Assembly: GCA_963693005.1 (NCBI GenBank)
Contig: OY843726.1
Location: 620,001 to 684,000, forward strand
Direction: 5' to 3'
Source of the DNA: Bodonicaedibacter sp963693005
GTDB lineage: Bacteria > Pseudomonadota > Alphaproteobacteria > UBA6184
DNA: 64,000 nt
Part shown: positions 9,163 through 17,622 of the stretch, piece by piece
How the letters are laid out: each line of letters starts with the position of its first letter
How positions within the stretch are numbered: position 1 is the stretch's first letter
Position numbers and translations under genes: made by a program
The notes under the pieces: generated by a model
The model's database searches: none
What the model was told of the DNA's origin: nothing
The model's input: the letters and a program-made list of their open reading frames with translations, nothing else

Positions 9163-11370
9163 ATGATAGGTTGGGCAGAAACCATACTTTCAGGATCCAA
9201 CGTGAGAAAACGCTTTCCGTCTAAAGACGCCGTTATTAAATATATTTCAGAAGCAGCCGGCAACACCTCACAGAGAGAAATAACAAAAGCTTTTAATATC
9301 AAAAAGAGCGAGCGGGGGGTTTTCAAAGATCTTTTAGCCGAAATACAGCAAGAGGGATCTTGGCAAAAAGACACTCGAAGAGAACAAAAAAAAGCCTTTC
9401 ACAAAGCAGAAAAACTAAAGTCTAATGCGACAAAGCGTTTGGTTTTGCCCTGCGTCGTCACAGAAGTAATCGCACCCGGCAGGTACGCCTTAGCCCCTTC
9501 GGAAGCTAGCTCTTCAATTAACACAAAAATCTTATTAGAAACAACCTCTTCAACTCCCCCTCTTTCAGAAGGACAAAGATTACTAGCCCGACTAGATCGA
9601 GTTTCTAAAACCCTTATTCGTGCGACCCCTATTAAGTTTTTTGGAAATAATCACACCTCCTCACAACTTATTACTGGCGTGTTTCAAGCAGAAAAAAACA
9701 AAAATTACGTTTATCCAGCAACACGCAAGGACAAACAACCATTCTATATCCAGACAAAAAGTATTGGCGCTGCAAAAGACGGAGATATCGTTAAGATCGA
9801 ACCCTTGACTGATGGCCGGAACAAGCAAGCAAAGATTATTACTATTTTTGGGAATATTTACGAGCCCAAAGGCCTTAGTTTAATTTCAATATTGCAAAAT
9901 GACTTTGATACAACCTTTTCTTTTTCTGCAATAAATGAGGCTGAAATTGCCACTGTTCCGAAAATAGATCAATTTCACAAAGACTTGCGCGACTACGATT
10001 TAGTCACCATAGACGGTGAAGATGCTAGAGATTTTGATGATGCCGTTTTCGCAGAACCCACAAAAAATGGATTTCATGTCGTTGTAGCTATTGCAGACGT
10101 ATCTTATTATGTGCGTCCGGGATCCTCTTTGGATAAAGAAGCTTTATCCAGAGGAAACTCCGTATATTTTCCTGATCAAGTTCTACCAATGCTACCAGAA
10201 AAACTCTCCAACGATCTTTGCTCACTGCGCCCAGACCAGGACCGAGCATGCTTAGCAGTAAGTATCTATCTAGATGAAAAAGGTCATGTTATTAGCCATA
10301 AGTTTGTCCGAGGACTCATGCGCTCACGCTTGCGCCTTACTTATGAGGAGGCTCAGGCAATTTTTGATGGAGACAAGCAGTCCCCTCTGTCCCCAATGCT
10401 TCAAACCCTTCACAAAATATATGCGCTTCTAATGATCATTCGTCAGAAACGCGGCGCACTAGAAATTGAAATGCCAGAGCATCAGATTACCATAAATAAA
10501 TCTGGAGAAATTAGTTCTATTGGACTAAGAAATCGCCTAAACAGTCATAAGCTTATCGAAGAGTTAATGATCTTAGCCAACGTATGTGCAGCAAAGACAC
10601 TTGAAGACAAAAACGCGCCATGCTTATTTCGGACACACCCAAGTCCATCCGAAGCAAAAGTTTTGGTTTTAAAAGATTATTTATCATCCATCACAGATAC
10701 CTCTTCATCATCCAATCTAAAAACACCACACGACTTCAACCATATTTTAAGCAGCGTGTCAGGAAAACCCAATCAAACAACTATTAATGAAATGCTTCTA
10801 AGAGCCCAGCAACAGGCACTGTATTCAACCGAAAACGGGGGGCATTTTGGCCTAAGCTTATCTCACTACGCTCATTTCACTTCTCCCATTCGCAGATATG
10901 CCGATCTCATCATACACCGCAGTTTGGTTGCTGCTCTGGGGCTAGGAGAGGGGGGGCTTGAAAAGAGTAATTTGGGCGATTTGGCTGAAATTGCTGATGA
11001 TATTTCTACTAAAGAGCGCAAAGCCGAACGGGCTGAGCGTGATGTAACAGACAGATATCTTAGCCTATATGTTGCAGAGTCCGGAAAACTACACTATGAG
11101 GGAGTAATAACTAGTGTGCGCCCCTTTGGTTTATTTATAAAAGTTATAGATAGCGGAATTGTTGGCTTAATACCAGTAGCCTCTATGTCTGATTTTTTTG
11201 TTTATAATGAAACACGTCAAGAGCTACATGGTAGATCATCAGGTACAGTTTTCAAGCTTGGAGATAGCATAAAAGCTATTTTAGAAGACGTAGATGTTCT
11301 TACTGGACAAATTAACTTTAAACTTGATACAAAACACAAAATAACCCGATCAAAACGAAAAAAGGTATAA
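9163..11370 (+). CDS. rnr: Ribonuclease R, 3'-5' exoribonuclease
   Basis: 735 residues, typical for RNase R. A helix-turn-helix-like N-terminus is followed by cold-shock-type RNA-binding domains, then the RNB catalytic domain. Its metal-binding motif 'DARDFDDA' is at residues 287-294 and supplies the conserved aspartates. 'HFTSPIRRYADLIIHR' is the RNB C-terminal signature. An S1 domain (about 640-720, 'GVITSVRPFGLFIKV') and a Lys/Arg-rich tail finish the protein. It degrades structured RNA processively. The Shine-Dalgarno is weak (AAACGAG), so translation may be partly coupled to the DUF1761 gene 7 nt upstream. Confidence 0.95.
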   Translation: MIGWAETILSGSNVRKRFPSKDAVIKYISEAAGNTSQREITKAFNIKKSERGVFKDLLAEIQQEGSWQKDTRREQKKAFHKAEKLKSNATKRLVLPCVVTEVIAPGRYALAPSEASSSINTKILLETTSSTPPLSEGQRLLARLDRVSKTLIRATPIKFFGNNHTSSQLITGVFQAEKNKNYVYPATRKDKQPFYIQTKSIGAAKDGDIVKIEPLTDGRNKQAKIITIFGNIYEPKGLSLISILQNDFDTTFSFSAINEAEIATVPKIDQFHKDLRDYDLVTIDGEDARDFDDAVFAEPTKNGFHVVVAIADVSYYVRPGSSLDKEALSRGNSVYFPDQVLPMLPEKLSNDLCSLRPDQDRACLAVSIYLDEKGHVISHKFVRGLMRSRLRLTYEEAQAIFDGDKQSPLSPMLQTLHKIYALLMIIRQKRGALEIEMPEHQITINKSGEISSIGLRNRLNSHKLIEELMILANVCAAKTLEDKNAPCLFRTHPSPSEAKVLVLKDYLSSITDTSSSSNLKTPHDFNHILSSVSGKPNQTTINEMLLRAQQQALYSTENGGHFGLSLSHYAHFTSPIRRYADLIIHRSLVAALGLGEGGLEKSNLGDLAEIADDISTKERKAERAERDVTDRYLSLYVAESGKLHYEGVITSVRPFGLFIKVIDSGIVGLIPVASMSDFFVYNETRQELHGRSSGTVFKLGDSIKAILEDVDVLTGQINFKLDTKHKITRSKRKKV

Positions 11371-11373
11371 TTA

Positions 11374-11688
11374 GTGGATATTCGTCGCTTCTTTTTTCGC
11401 TCTTGGCCTATTATTTTGGGAGTTTCTGTATTTTTATATTTTGGATACCACGGATTTAGTGGTGATCGAGGGGTTTTTCGATACAAGAGCATACAAAAAG
11501 AACTAGATGAAAAAGAGTTCTTATTAATTGAGCTTGGCGAGCAGCGCAAAGCACTCGAAAGAAAAATAAATCGGCTCAACCCGCACAGAATTGATCTTGA
11601 TTTTTTAGAGGAACAATCCATGCGGGAACTAAATTTTTATCACCCAAACCACTTAGTAATTATGAATAAAAACGATCATAATTACTAA
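11374..11688 (+). CDS. FtsB/DivIC-like septum formation protein
   Basis: 104 residues from a GTG start, 3 nt after rnr stops. One membrane helix (about 9-26) is followed by a coiled coil (about 40-70, 'KELDEKEFLLIELGEQRKAL') and the 'LDFLEEQSMREL' motif seen in alphaproteobacterial FtsB-like proteins, where a similar DxxExxAR/REL segment follows the coil. These act with FtsL and FtsQ in the divisome. The last ten or so codons lie inside a perfect 19-bp inverted repeat, so the C-terminal tail may be a late addition. In other alphaproteobacteria the gene usually sits near eno/pdhA rather than behind rnr. Confidence 0.72.
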   Translation: MDIRRFFFRSWPIILGVSVFLYFGYHGFSGDRGVFRYKSIQKELDEKEFLLIELGEQRKALERKINRLNPHRIDLDFLEEQSMRELNFYHPNHLVIMNKNDHNY

Positions 11689-11695
11689 GTGGTTT
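11646..11695. repeat. Perfect 19-bp inverted repeat across the ftsB stop codon
   Basis: The left arm at 11646-11664 (aaaccacttagtaattatg) is exactly complementary to the right arm at 11677-11695, with a 12-nt A-rich loop. The ftsB stop codon (11686-11688) is inside the right arm. No T-run follows on the plus strand, so this is not a standard intrinsic terminator. It could end convergent transcripts (ftsB from the left, sdhE from the right) through factors, protect the mRNA 3' end, or be a palindromic insertion. Confidence 0.8.
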
Positions 11696-11844
11696 AAAGC
11701 CAATTCATTGATCAAGCAACCTTCAACACCCGTCCTGTTTTTACATAATGAAGGGGCGCTTTCTACGGCCATCTTTTATCCTCATAACCTCCAACAAATG
11801 TGTGGTCTATTTTATCACTCTCTCCAGTTATCTATGGAGGAAAA

Positions 11845-12084
11845 TTAAGTGAGAGTTAAGATCTTTTCAATGATTCTCTGATATTTTTTTGGCCTATCAA
11901 AGTGCCCGAGGACCCATACATAAATCTGATCCTCCGACTCAGACATTAAATTGATAAGGCTACTAGTCTCAACTTCAGTTAAAATACTCAATCCTCTCGC
12001 CGCTTTATTAAAAAAAATATCCAATTCTTTAATTCCACGATAGCGCAAACGATATAACATCCTCTTTAGATCAAACTCCAACAT
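11845..12084 (-). CDS. sdhE: Succinate dehydrogenase flavinylation factor SdhE (CptB/YgfY family)
   Basis: 79 residues, a standard size. The diagnostic motif is present as 'RYRGIKELD' (RGxxE, about residues 14-22), then the acidic region 'ESEDQIYVWVLGH', equivalent to the conserved D-x-x-L-x-x-W-L-x-G. The family helps attach FAD to the succinate dehydrogenase flavoprotein. It overlaps the end of hda by 14 nt, a linkage that places it at the end of the long minus-strand block. The short tail 'RPKKYQRIIEKILTLT' fits the family. Confidence 0.85.
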   Translation of the reverse strand: MLEFDLKRMLYRLRYRGIKELDIFFNKAARGLSILTEVETSSLINLMSESEDQIYVWVLGHFDRPKKYQRIIEKILTLT

Positions 12085-12745
12085 TTAAAACCTTCCTTAT
12101 AAAAGGTATTGTAATGTTTCTACGATACTCCAACGAGGCCGAGTTAAGTTTATAAATATTCTTTTGAATTTCTGCCAAATTACGAGAGGTATGATCTTGT
12201 AAGTAATCAATAACATCTTCTTTAACCGACACCTGCAAGTCAGCAAAGATTTTTTTTATGATTGCCCTGCACATGCTGTCCTCTGGCTGTTTTAGCGGTA
12301 TCGCAGACAGTGATCGCAGGCGCGAGTTGAGGTCTGCCAAACCACTATTCCATACGCCGGGGGCCTGATTCAAAAGATACACCACATAACATTCTTTTTC
12401 TTTAGCCACATTATAAAAATGAAACGCTAAGTCTTTCCTCTCGATATCCTCAAGATCATCAACGATATAAGATCCACTCCGCTCAACATAACGTATAGTT
12501 TCTACTCCTATATCTTTAGCCTTAATTAAAATTCCGCCCGTACGATCTTTCAAAATATGCCCCAGGTGCGTTTTTCCGTATCCGGAGGGTCCATAAACAA
12601 CACACATCTTGTCCGGCCCCCCCCCCCAACTCTCAACAAGTCGGTAAGCAAGGGAGTTGCTCTCGCTAACAAAATAACTGTGCTCTGTAAAGTCTGGAGC
12701 TTGTATAATAGGTAGTGTATATTGGAGTTTACTGTTTTGGCTCAT
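12071..12745 (-). CDS. hda: DnaA-related regulator of replication initiation (Hda-like)
   Basis: 225 residues from the ATG at 12745, chosen because AAAGG sits about 8 nt upstream; a longer frame overlaps the preceding gene without extra homology. It is the AAA+ portion of DnaA without the DNA-binding domain. A P-loop 'GPSGYGKT' is at 52-59 and a Walker B-like 'YIVDDLED' at about 93-100. In the family, Hda with the beta clamp promotes hydrolysis of DnaA-ATP and restrains re-initiation. A run of 11 G on the coding strand (12617-12627) encodes the Trp-Gly-Gly-Gly before the P-loop. The AI-2E transporter upstream overlaps it by 17 nt. Confidence 0.85.
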   Translation of the reverse strand: MSQNSKLQYTLPIIQAPDFTEHSYFVSESNSLAYRLVESWGGGPDKMCVVYGPSGYGKTHLGHILKDRTGGILIKAKDIGVETIRYVERSGSYIVDDLEDIERKDLAFHFYNVAKEKECYVVYLLNQAPGVWNSGLADLNSRLRSLSAIPLKQPEDSMCRAIIKKIFADLQVSVKEDVIDYLQDHTSRNLAEIQKNIYKLNSASLEYRRNITIPFIRKVLNVGV

Positions 12746-13838
12746 GCTGACGCCTTTGCCAAGATTTGCCATAGTATAATGTGTGTACTGTGTCATGGTA
12801 CTGTTTCAAATTATGACGGATGATCACCCCCATTGCCCCAGCAAATGGAGTTGCCACCAAAACACCACCAAAACCAAACAAATACCCCCCAAAGAATAGC
12901 GCAAACATAATCCAAAGTGGGTGTAGCCGCAAGCTGCGCCCAACAATATTAGGACTTAATATCACTCCCTCTAAAAACTGTCCAACCGCAAACAACATTG
13001 TCACCGCTGCCAGCAGTGCAAATGACCCCTGATCCCCCCATAACCATGGAGATGTCTGTAGCAGCGCAATGATGCCCGATGTAGTAAAGCCCAAAATTGC
13101 CCCAACATAAGGCACAAATGCTAAAACGCCTGTTAGTCCACCTATTAGAGCCCCAAAATCTACACCAACAATGTGTAAAAAAAGACTATAATATGCAGAC
13201 AGAATCAAACACACCAGGGCCTGCCCCCGGGCAAAACTAGCCAAGGTTCTGTCAATTTCCCTCATCTGAGATAAAATACTTTTTTTATTGTGGGGAGGGA
13301 GATATCTCACCAAAGTATCCAGTAGCTTTGGCCAATCTTTCATTAAGTAAAACACCAAAATTGGTACAAACAATACCATTGTTATATAATGAATAACATT
13401 AAAACTGCTTTTAAAAATATTCTGAGTAGTTGTAATCAACCAAACCACTAACTCCTTTGCTGACGCACTCAAACTGTCCTGAAATTGCTCTGAATACTCT
13501 ATTGGTATTTTGTGACTAAAATTATTTAATCCCGACTGTAAAAGGGTTTGAAGCTTTTGAATGTATTCCGGAATTTGAACTATAAGCTTCATCAACTGCG
13601 CGTACACAAGCGGAGCCGTATAGGTTAACAAAATACTAATTACCGAGACAACAAACACTGTCAGGAACATCGCTCCCACCCATCGAGGAATATACTTTGA
13701 CTCTACTCGACCAACAATAGGTTGCAATGCATACGCAATAATCCCAGCGATTAGAAACGGCATAGTAATAGATCTTAAATAATAAACCGCCACCAGAAAA
13801 ACCAAGCTCAAAATCGGAAAAATGAATCGACTATACAT
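12729..13838 (-). CDS. AI-2E/PerM family permease
   Basis: 369 residues from the ATG at 13838, which overlaps the pgsA stop by 1 nt (TGATG); the frame extending upstream to 13892 only runs through pgsA. The protein has the AI-2E transporter family layout: several N-terminal helices, a soluble-helical middle ('VQIPEYIQKLQTLLQSGLNN') and C-terminal helices with 'GVLAFVPYVGAILGF' and 'GRSLRLHPLWIMFALFFGG', both family signatures. Substrates vary (autoinducer-2 export, Na+/H+ exchange in some members), so no substrate is proposed. In alphaproteobacteria it is commonly the neighbour of hda. Confidence 0.85.
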   Translation of the reverse strand: MYSRFIFPILSLVFLVAVYYLRSITMPFLIAGIIAYALQPIVGRVESKYIPRWVGAMFLTVFVVSVISILLTYTAPLVYAQLMKLIVQIPEYIQKLQTLLQSGLNNFSHKIPIEYSEQFQDSLSASAKELVVWLITTTQNIFKSSFNVIHYITMVLFVPILVFYLMKDWPKLLDTLVRYLPPHNKKSILSQMREIDRTLASFARGQALVCLILSAYYSLFLHIVGVDFGALIGGLTGVLAFVPYVGAILGFTTSGIIALLQTSPWLWGDQGSFALLAAVTMLFAVGQFLEGVILSPNIVGRSLRLHPLWIMFALFFGGYLFGFGGVLVATPFAGAMGVIIRHNLKQYHDTVHTLYYGKSWQRRQHEPKQ

Positions 13839-14542
13839 CAATATTGCTGCCCACAAACCCCTGAGTCTCCCACACACAAAACATGCTGCCATAAGAAAAT
13901 ACTATCAGCAACCATATAATGCAACAGAAAGACAAACGTACACACAAACACAATTATAAACGCATAAACATAGACATGACCAGACAAGCGAACCAAACCT
14001 TGCCCCAAATATGAAATTCCAGAAAAGAAAATAGTTAAAATATTCACATATACAAACATATGGGCGCCGATCATTAATACATCACCCTTCCAGCCAAAAG
14101 CCTGTATAATCAAAAATAAAATCACCACAAAACTTTGCACAACAGTATTCAACTTGCTAATTTTTAATGGCTTAATTTCAAAATCTATCCCAGCATACCT
14201 CAATGCAAAAACACCGGAAACGATGGTTACATCCCTTAAAACAGACAACACAATTAGCCAGAACGGTATGATTCTCAAGTATCCAAGAGTAACAAATGTA
14301 GAAAGGAAAAGAATCTTATCTGCAATGGGGTCCAAATACGCGCCTATGACTGACCTAGCTTTAAAATATCTAGCCAAAAACCCATCTATTGCATCTGAAA
14401 GGGCTGCCGCCACAAAAACTATCAGAGCCAACCGTGGCTGAGAAACAAGTAAAAAATATACCACAAAAGGGACACAAATAATGCGCCCTATGGTAATCCA
14501 GTTTGGGATGGTAAACAGTTTACGAGTATGCGTTATCTTCAC
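13838..14542 (-). CDS. pgsA: CDP-alcohol phosphatidyltransferase, probable phosphatidylglycerophosphate synthase
   Basis: 234 residues with about six membrane helices. The catalytic motif D-x2-DG-x2-AR-x8-G-x3-D-x3-D is complete near residues 48-75 ('DAIDGFLARYFKARSVIGAYLDPIAD'-type spacing). The 'PNWITIGRIICVPFVVYFL' start is typical of PgsA, which condenses CDP-diacylglycerol with glycerol-3-phosphate for phosphatidylglycerol. A related cardiolipin-type CDP-alcohol transferase cannot be excluded. The gene overlaps DUF2066 upstream by 4 nt and the permease downstream by 1 nt, so it is within a coupled operon. Confidence 0.85.
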   Translation of the reverse strand: MKITHTRKLFTIPNWITIGRIICVPFVVYFLLVSQPRLALIVFVAAALSDAIDGFLARYFKARSVIGAYLDPIADKILFLSTFVTLGYLRIIPFWLIVLSVLRDVTIVSGVFALRYAGIDFEIKPLKISKLNTVVQSFVVILFLIIQAFGWKGDVLMIGAHMFVYVNILTIFFSGISYLGQGLVRLSGHVYVYAFIIVFVCTFVFLLHYMVADSIFLWQHVLCVGDSGVCGQQY

Positions 14543-15657
14543 TTTTGTTCAGCACTTTCGCCCTGATATTGTAAATACATTGGCAAAGCTCCCTGGTCAG
14601 CCAGCTCGAAGTTGTACCCTCTGTCTCCAAAGTATTTTATAAACTTTACTCCATCAAAAAATGTTTTGATCTCTAGTATAGAATCTCCTTTTGATAGCTC
14701 TATAGGCTTGATCTCGTGTATCATGCTGGAGTTTGCAAGCAACTGTATATACTCACGGTAAATTTTAGTTGTTGGGGTTTTAACCTTTATATAAATTGTG
14801 CGGTGAACAGGGTCCTCATGCAACTGCATCCGAAAAACTTTTTGTATGCTTTCTATAGAGGTGCCCAGCAAACTCTTTAAGACCTCTTGCTTTGCCGAAC
14901 CAGAGACTGCCTCTGAAATATTGCGCGGTTTAATATCTGCTGCTGTTTTTTCTCCCCTAAGATCAAACTCCTGAAATGTTAATTGTGCACTCAACTCTGC
15001 TCCATCTTTCTGAAAACTTACATGTGGAACGATAACGCCCTCCGCTTTGTATTTTTTCACTAAACTTTGCAATTTATGCGCAGCTCCTATCAAAGCATCC
15101 TCTGCATTAATCAAACCTATGTCACGCAAGTCACCGTAAGGAACCACAAAAGTTACCAGAGCATTATTAAGTGTATGATTTTTCCACAAATCAAACCATA
15201 TATTTTCCCTTTCAAAAAGATAGCTTTTAGCACCATCAGACAAAACAGGTAATATTAAAATCGGCTTATGAGGAGGGGAAACAAAGCCTATGGAGAGACC
15301 CCTTAAAAAGGTTTCAATACGCGATTTATTAAATTCAAAAGAAAAGTGCGCTCTGTATCCTCTATTACTAAGCTGTTCGTTTACGATTTGAACACTATCA
15401 ATTAAAAAGTCAACACTGTCATCATCTAAGTCTTCTAAATGAGCGTAATCCTGAGCAGTAACCAGCTTTTTCAATAGCACTCCTAATCCCTGTTTTTTAG
15501 CCTCTTTTAGGGCCAAATCCTTAGCCAGGGCCGCCGATAGGCTTGTTTTCTTTACCTGGATATTTCTAATATTGTATGGATTAGAGTGCCCAAAAACCCC
15601 TAAAAATAAGGAAAGAACTCCCAAAGAAATCGCTGTATTTCTTATATATCTAATCAT
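14539..15657 (-). CDS. DUF2066 domain-containing protein
   Basis: 372 residues from the ATG at 15657; the frame extends to 15723 but that part overlaps cvpA. A signal-anchor or signal peptide is followed by the DUF2066 start pattern ('NPYNIRNIQVKKTSLSAALAKDLALKEAKKQG'-type sequence), with 'RGYRAHFSFEFNKSRIETFLRG' and 'PILILPVLSDG' further on. It is probably periplasmic; the molecular function of the family is unknown. In many alphaproteobacteria the same protein precedes pgsA, perM and hda, as it does here. It overlaps the cvpA stop by 8 nt. Confidence 0.75.
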   Translation of the reverse strand: MIRYIRNTAISLGVLSLFLGVFGHSNPYNIRNIQVKKTSLSAALAKDLALKEAKKQGLGVLLKKLVTAQDYAHLEDLDDDSVDFLIDSVQIVNEQLSNRGYRAHFSFEFNKSRIETFLRGLSIGFVSPPHKPILILPVLSDGAKSYLFERENIWFDLWKNHTLNNALVTFVVPYGDLRDIGLINAEDALIGAAHKLQSLVKKYKAEGVIVPHVSFQKDGAELSAQLTFQEFDLRGEKTAADIKPRNISEAVSGSAKQEVLKSLLGTSIESIQKVFRMQLHEDPVHRTIYIKVKTPTTKIYREYIQLLANSSMIHEIKPIELSKGDSILEIKTFFDGVKFIKYFGDRGYNFELADQGALPMYLQYQGESAEQK

Positions 15658-16252
15658 GTGACCCATCGTTGTTGAGTAGTTCAAAATCTGTATAACCATG
15701 CGACAAATTAGAAAGATCCTCACCGTCTGGACCAGTTAATAAATCATCTAGGTAGTTTTTCCAACGCTGCATTGTTTTCTCCGGTATGGTAGTAATTGTG
15801 TGGCCCACCGTAGACACAGCAGCTGGCCACAATACTGATTCACGGATCGCCAAAGGAGTCTTAGGTTCAGATTTAAATATAGTTTTGTGAGAAACAAACG
15901 CCACAACAGACACAAAAACAACTCCTCGAAACAATCCATATAGAAGACCGATCCCACGATCAGCACGCCCCACCACACTAGACTTAACGATGTCCGACAG
16001 TGTGTATGTAATCGCAGATAGCAACACCAACGACACAAAAAATACAAACAAAATAGCTATGAGTTTTTTTAATAACATCTGGCTCACAACTAACGCAATA
16101 AGAGGCATACAAAAAGGGTACAAAAAATAGGCTGAAATTGCAGAAAAACCCCAGCTTGAAACACCCAGAACCTCTCTTGTCCCCCCTCTCCATGTACCCA
16201 GAAGCATCGATAAGAAAACTGCAAAAATAATTATAATATCGATAACGTTCAT
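15650..16252 (-). CDS. cvpA: CvpA family membrane protein
   Basis: 200 residues with four N-terminal membrane helices. 'MNVIDIIIIFAVFLSMLLGTWRGGTREVLGVSSW' is the standard CvpA opening (D-x-x-x-x-x-x-x-x-x-GxxRGxxRE) and 'GRADRGIGLLYGLFRGVVF' is the second family signature. Homologues affect colicin V export and envelope integrity. It usually lies between radA and purF. Here radA precedes it with a 4-nt overlap, but a DUF2066 gene follows instead of purF. An acidic hydrophilic tail ends the protein. Confidence 0.88.
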   Translation of the reverse strand: MNVIDIIIIFAVFLSMLLGTWRGGTREVLGVSSWGFSAISAYFLYPFCMPLIALVVSQMLLKKLIAILFVFFVSLVLLSAITYTLSDIVKSSVVGRADRGIGLLYGLFRGVVFVSVVAFVSHKTIFKSEPKTPLAIRESVLWPAAVSTVGHTITTIPEKTMQRWKNYLDDLLTGPDGEDLSNLSHGYTDFELLNNDGSHD

Positions 16253-17622
16253 GGTTTCCGGCTCTGCTCTATGTTAAACAAACACATTATATCCGACAAG
16301 TGGGTTACTGGTCGAATAGATATATTGTGCTTAGAATGATCTATCTTTACCTGTGCGGGCATAATGGCCTCCTTGAATCCCAACTTACCTGCCTCCTTCA
16401 GTCTCAAATCTGCTTGCTTTACTGGACGAATCTCTCCTCCTAATCCGATTTCTCCCATAATAATGGTATCTATCGGCAAAGAAGTATTTGTAATGGATGA
16501 TATTAGGCACGCAGCAACCGCCAAATCTGCAGCCGGCTCTGAAATCTTCAATCCACCCGCAATATTCAAATACACATCACGATTATTCATTTGTATTGAA
16601 CATCGAGTTTCTAAAATCGCCAAAATCATTGCCAAGCGCCCAGAATCCCAGCCGACCACTGTACGTCGAGGGCTTGCTAAGGGCGAAGGAGCAACCAACC
16701 CCTGAATTTCGCATAAAATTGGCCGAGAACCCTCAATTCCTGCAAAAACCGATACACCACTAAGCTCCGCAGATCTGTTTTCTAAAAACAGAGAGGAGGG
16801 GTTTTGAACCTCTACCAACCCACGGTCACACATTTCAAATACACCAATCTCATCTGTTGCTCCAAAACGATTTTTAACAGAACGCAAAATGCGAAATTGA
16901 TGCCCACGGTCTCCTTCAAAATAAAACACCGCATCCACCATATGCTCTAACACTCGAGGACCAGCAATCATTCCTTCTTTTGTAACGTGACCCACCAAAA
17001 TTATCACTATATCTCTGGCTTTCGCAACTCGCATCAATTCAGCAGCGCACCCTCTCACCTGAGAAACCGTTCCAGGAGCAGAGTCTATGTTGTCAATATA
17101 CATTGTCTGAATAGAGTCAATCACAACAACTCTAGGAGAGTCATGGGCGTCTAGCGCAGCTAAAACATCACGGACATTCGACGTGGCCGCGAGCATCACT
17201 TTACTTTTTTGAACACCCAAACGATCAGCCCTCAAACGAATTTGATCGATCGCCTCCTCTCCTGATATGTAGGAAACCTCTACATTACTCGCTAACGACG
17301 AGCACACCTGAAGAAGAAGGGTTGATTTACCAATTCCGGGGTCCCCCCCTACAAGAACAACAGATCCCGGAACTAAGCCACCTCCACATACGCGATCAAA
17401 CTCTTGCATACCTGCCGTATACCTTGGGACCATATCTTTTGACCCCTCCAATGAAACAAACTCTATTCCTTTACTTTTTCCTGGTCTTATGCCCTTTGGA
17501 ATGTGGACCTTAACTTCTTCGGTAATAGTGTTCCACCCTCCGCATGCCTCGCACTTCCCTAACCACCTAGGATATGCCGCACCACAATCTTGGCATGCAA
17601 AACTTGAACTTTTTTTAACCAT
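16249..17622 (-). CDS. radA: DNA repair protein RadA
   Basis: 457 residues. The N-terminal C4 zinc finger ('CQDCGAAYPRWLGKCEACGGW', shown in two CxxC pairs) is at about 10-30. Walker A 'GGDPGIGKST' is near 93-102, and the RadA-specific 'KNRFG' motif sits at about 250. The C-terminal third is a Lon-protease-like domain ending in the 'GEIGLGGEIRPV' motif. RadA is a RecA-like branch-migration helicase in recombinational repair. It starts 1 nt over the mlaF stop (TAATG) and overlaps cvpA by 4 nt. Confidence 0.95.
   Translation of the reverse strand: MVKKSSSFACQDCGAAYPRWLGKCEACGGWNTITEEVKVHIPKGIRPGKSKGIEFVSLEGSKDMVPRYTAGMQEFDRVCGGGLVPGSVVLVGGDPGIGKSTLLLQVCSSLASNVEVSYISGEEAIDQIRLRADRLGVQKSKVMLAATSNVRDVLAALDAHDSPRVVVIDSIQTMYIDNIDSAPGTVSQVRGCAAELMRVAKARDIVIILVGHVTKEGMIAGPRVLEHMVDAVFYFEGDRGHQFRILRSVKNRFGATDEIGVFEMCDRGLVEVQNPSSLFLENRSAELSGVSVFAGIEGSRPILCEIQGLVAPSPLASPRRTVVGWDSGRLAMILAILETRCSIQMNNRDVYLNIAGGLKISEPAADLAVAACLISSITNTSLPIDTIIMGEIGLGGEIRPVKQADLRLKEAGKLGFKEAIMPAQVKIDHSKHNISIRPVTHLSDIMCLFNIEQSRKP

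Noticed and set aside
11700..11844. Short stem near the sdhE stop as a terminator
   Set aside because: Only five pairs and no T-run after it on the minus strand.
12617..12627. hda as a pseudogene because of the G11 run
   Set aside because: With 11 G the frame is intact and P-loop and downstream motifs are in the same frame.
13839..13892. Longer N-terminus of the AI-2E permease
   Set aside because: These residues are read through the end of pgsA in another frame and carry a Cys-rich non-family sequence; the TGATG junction gives a better start.
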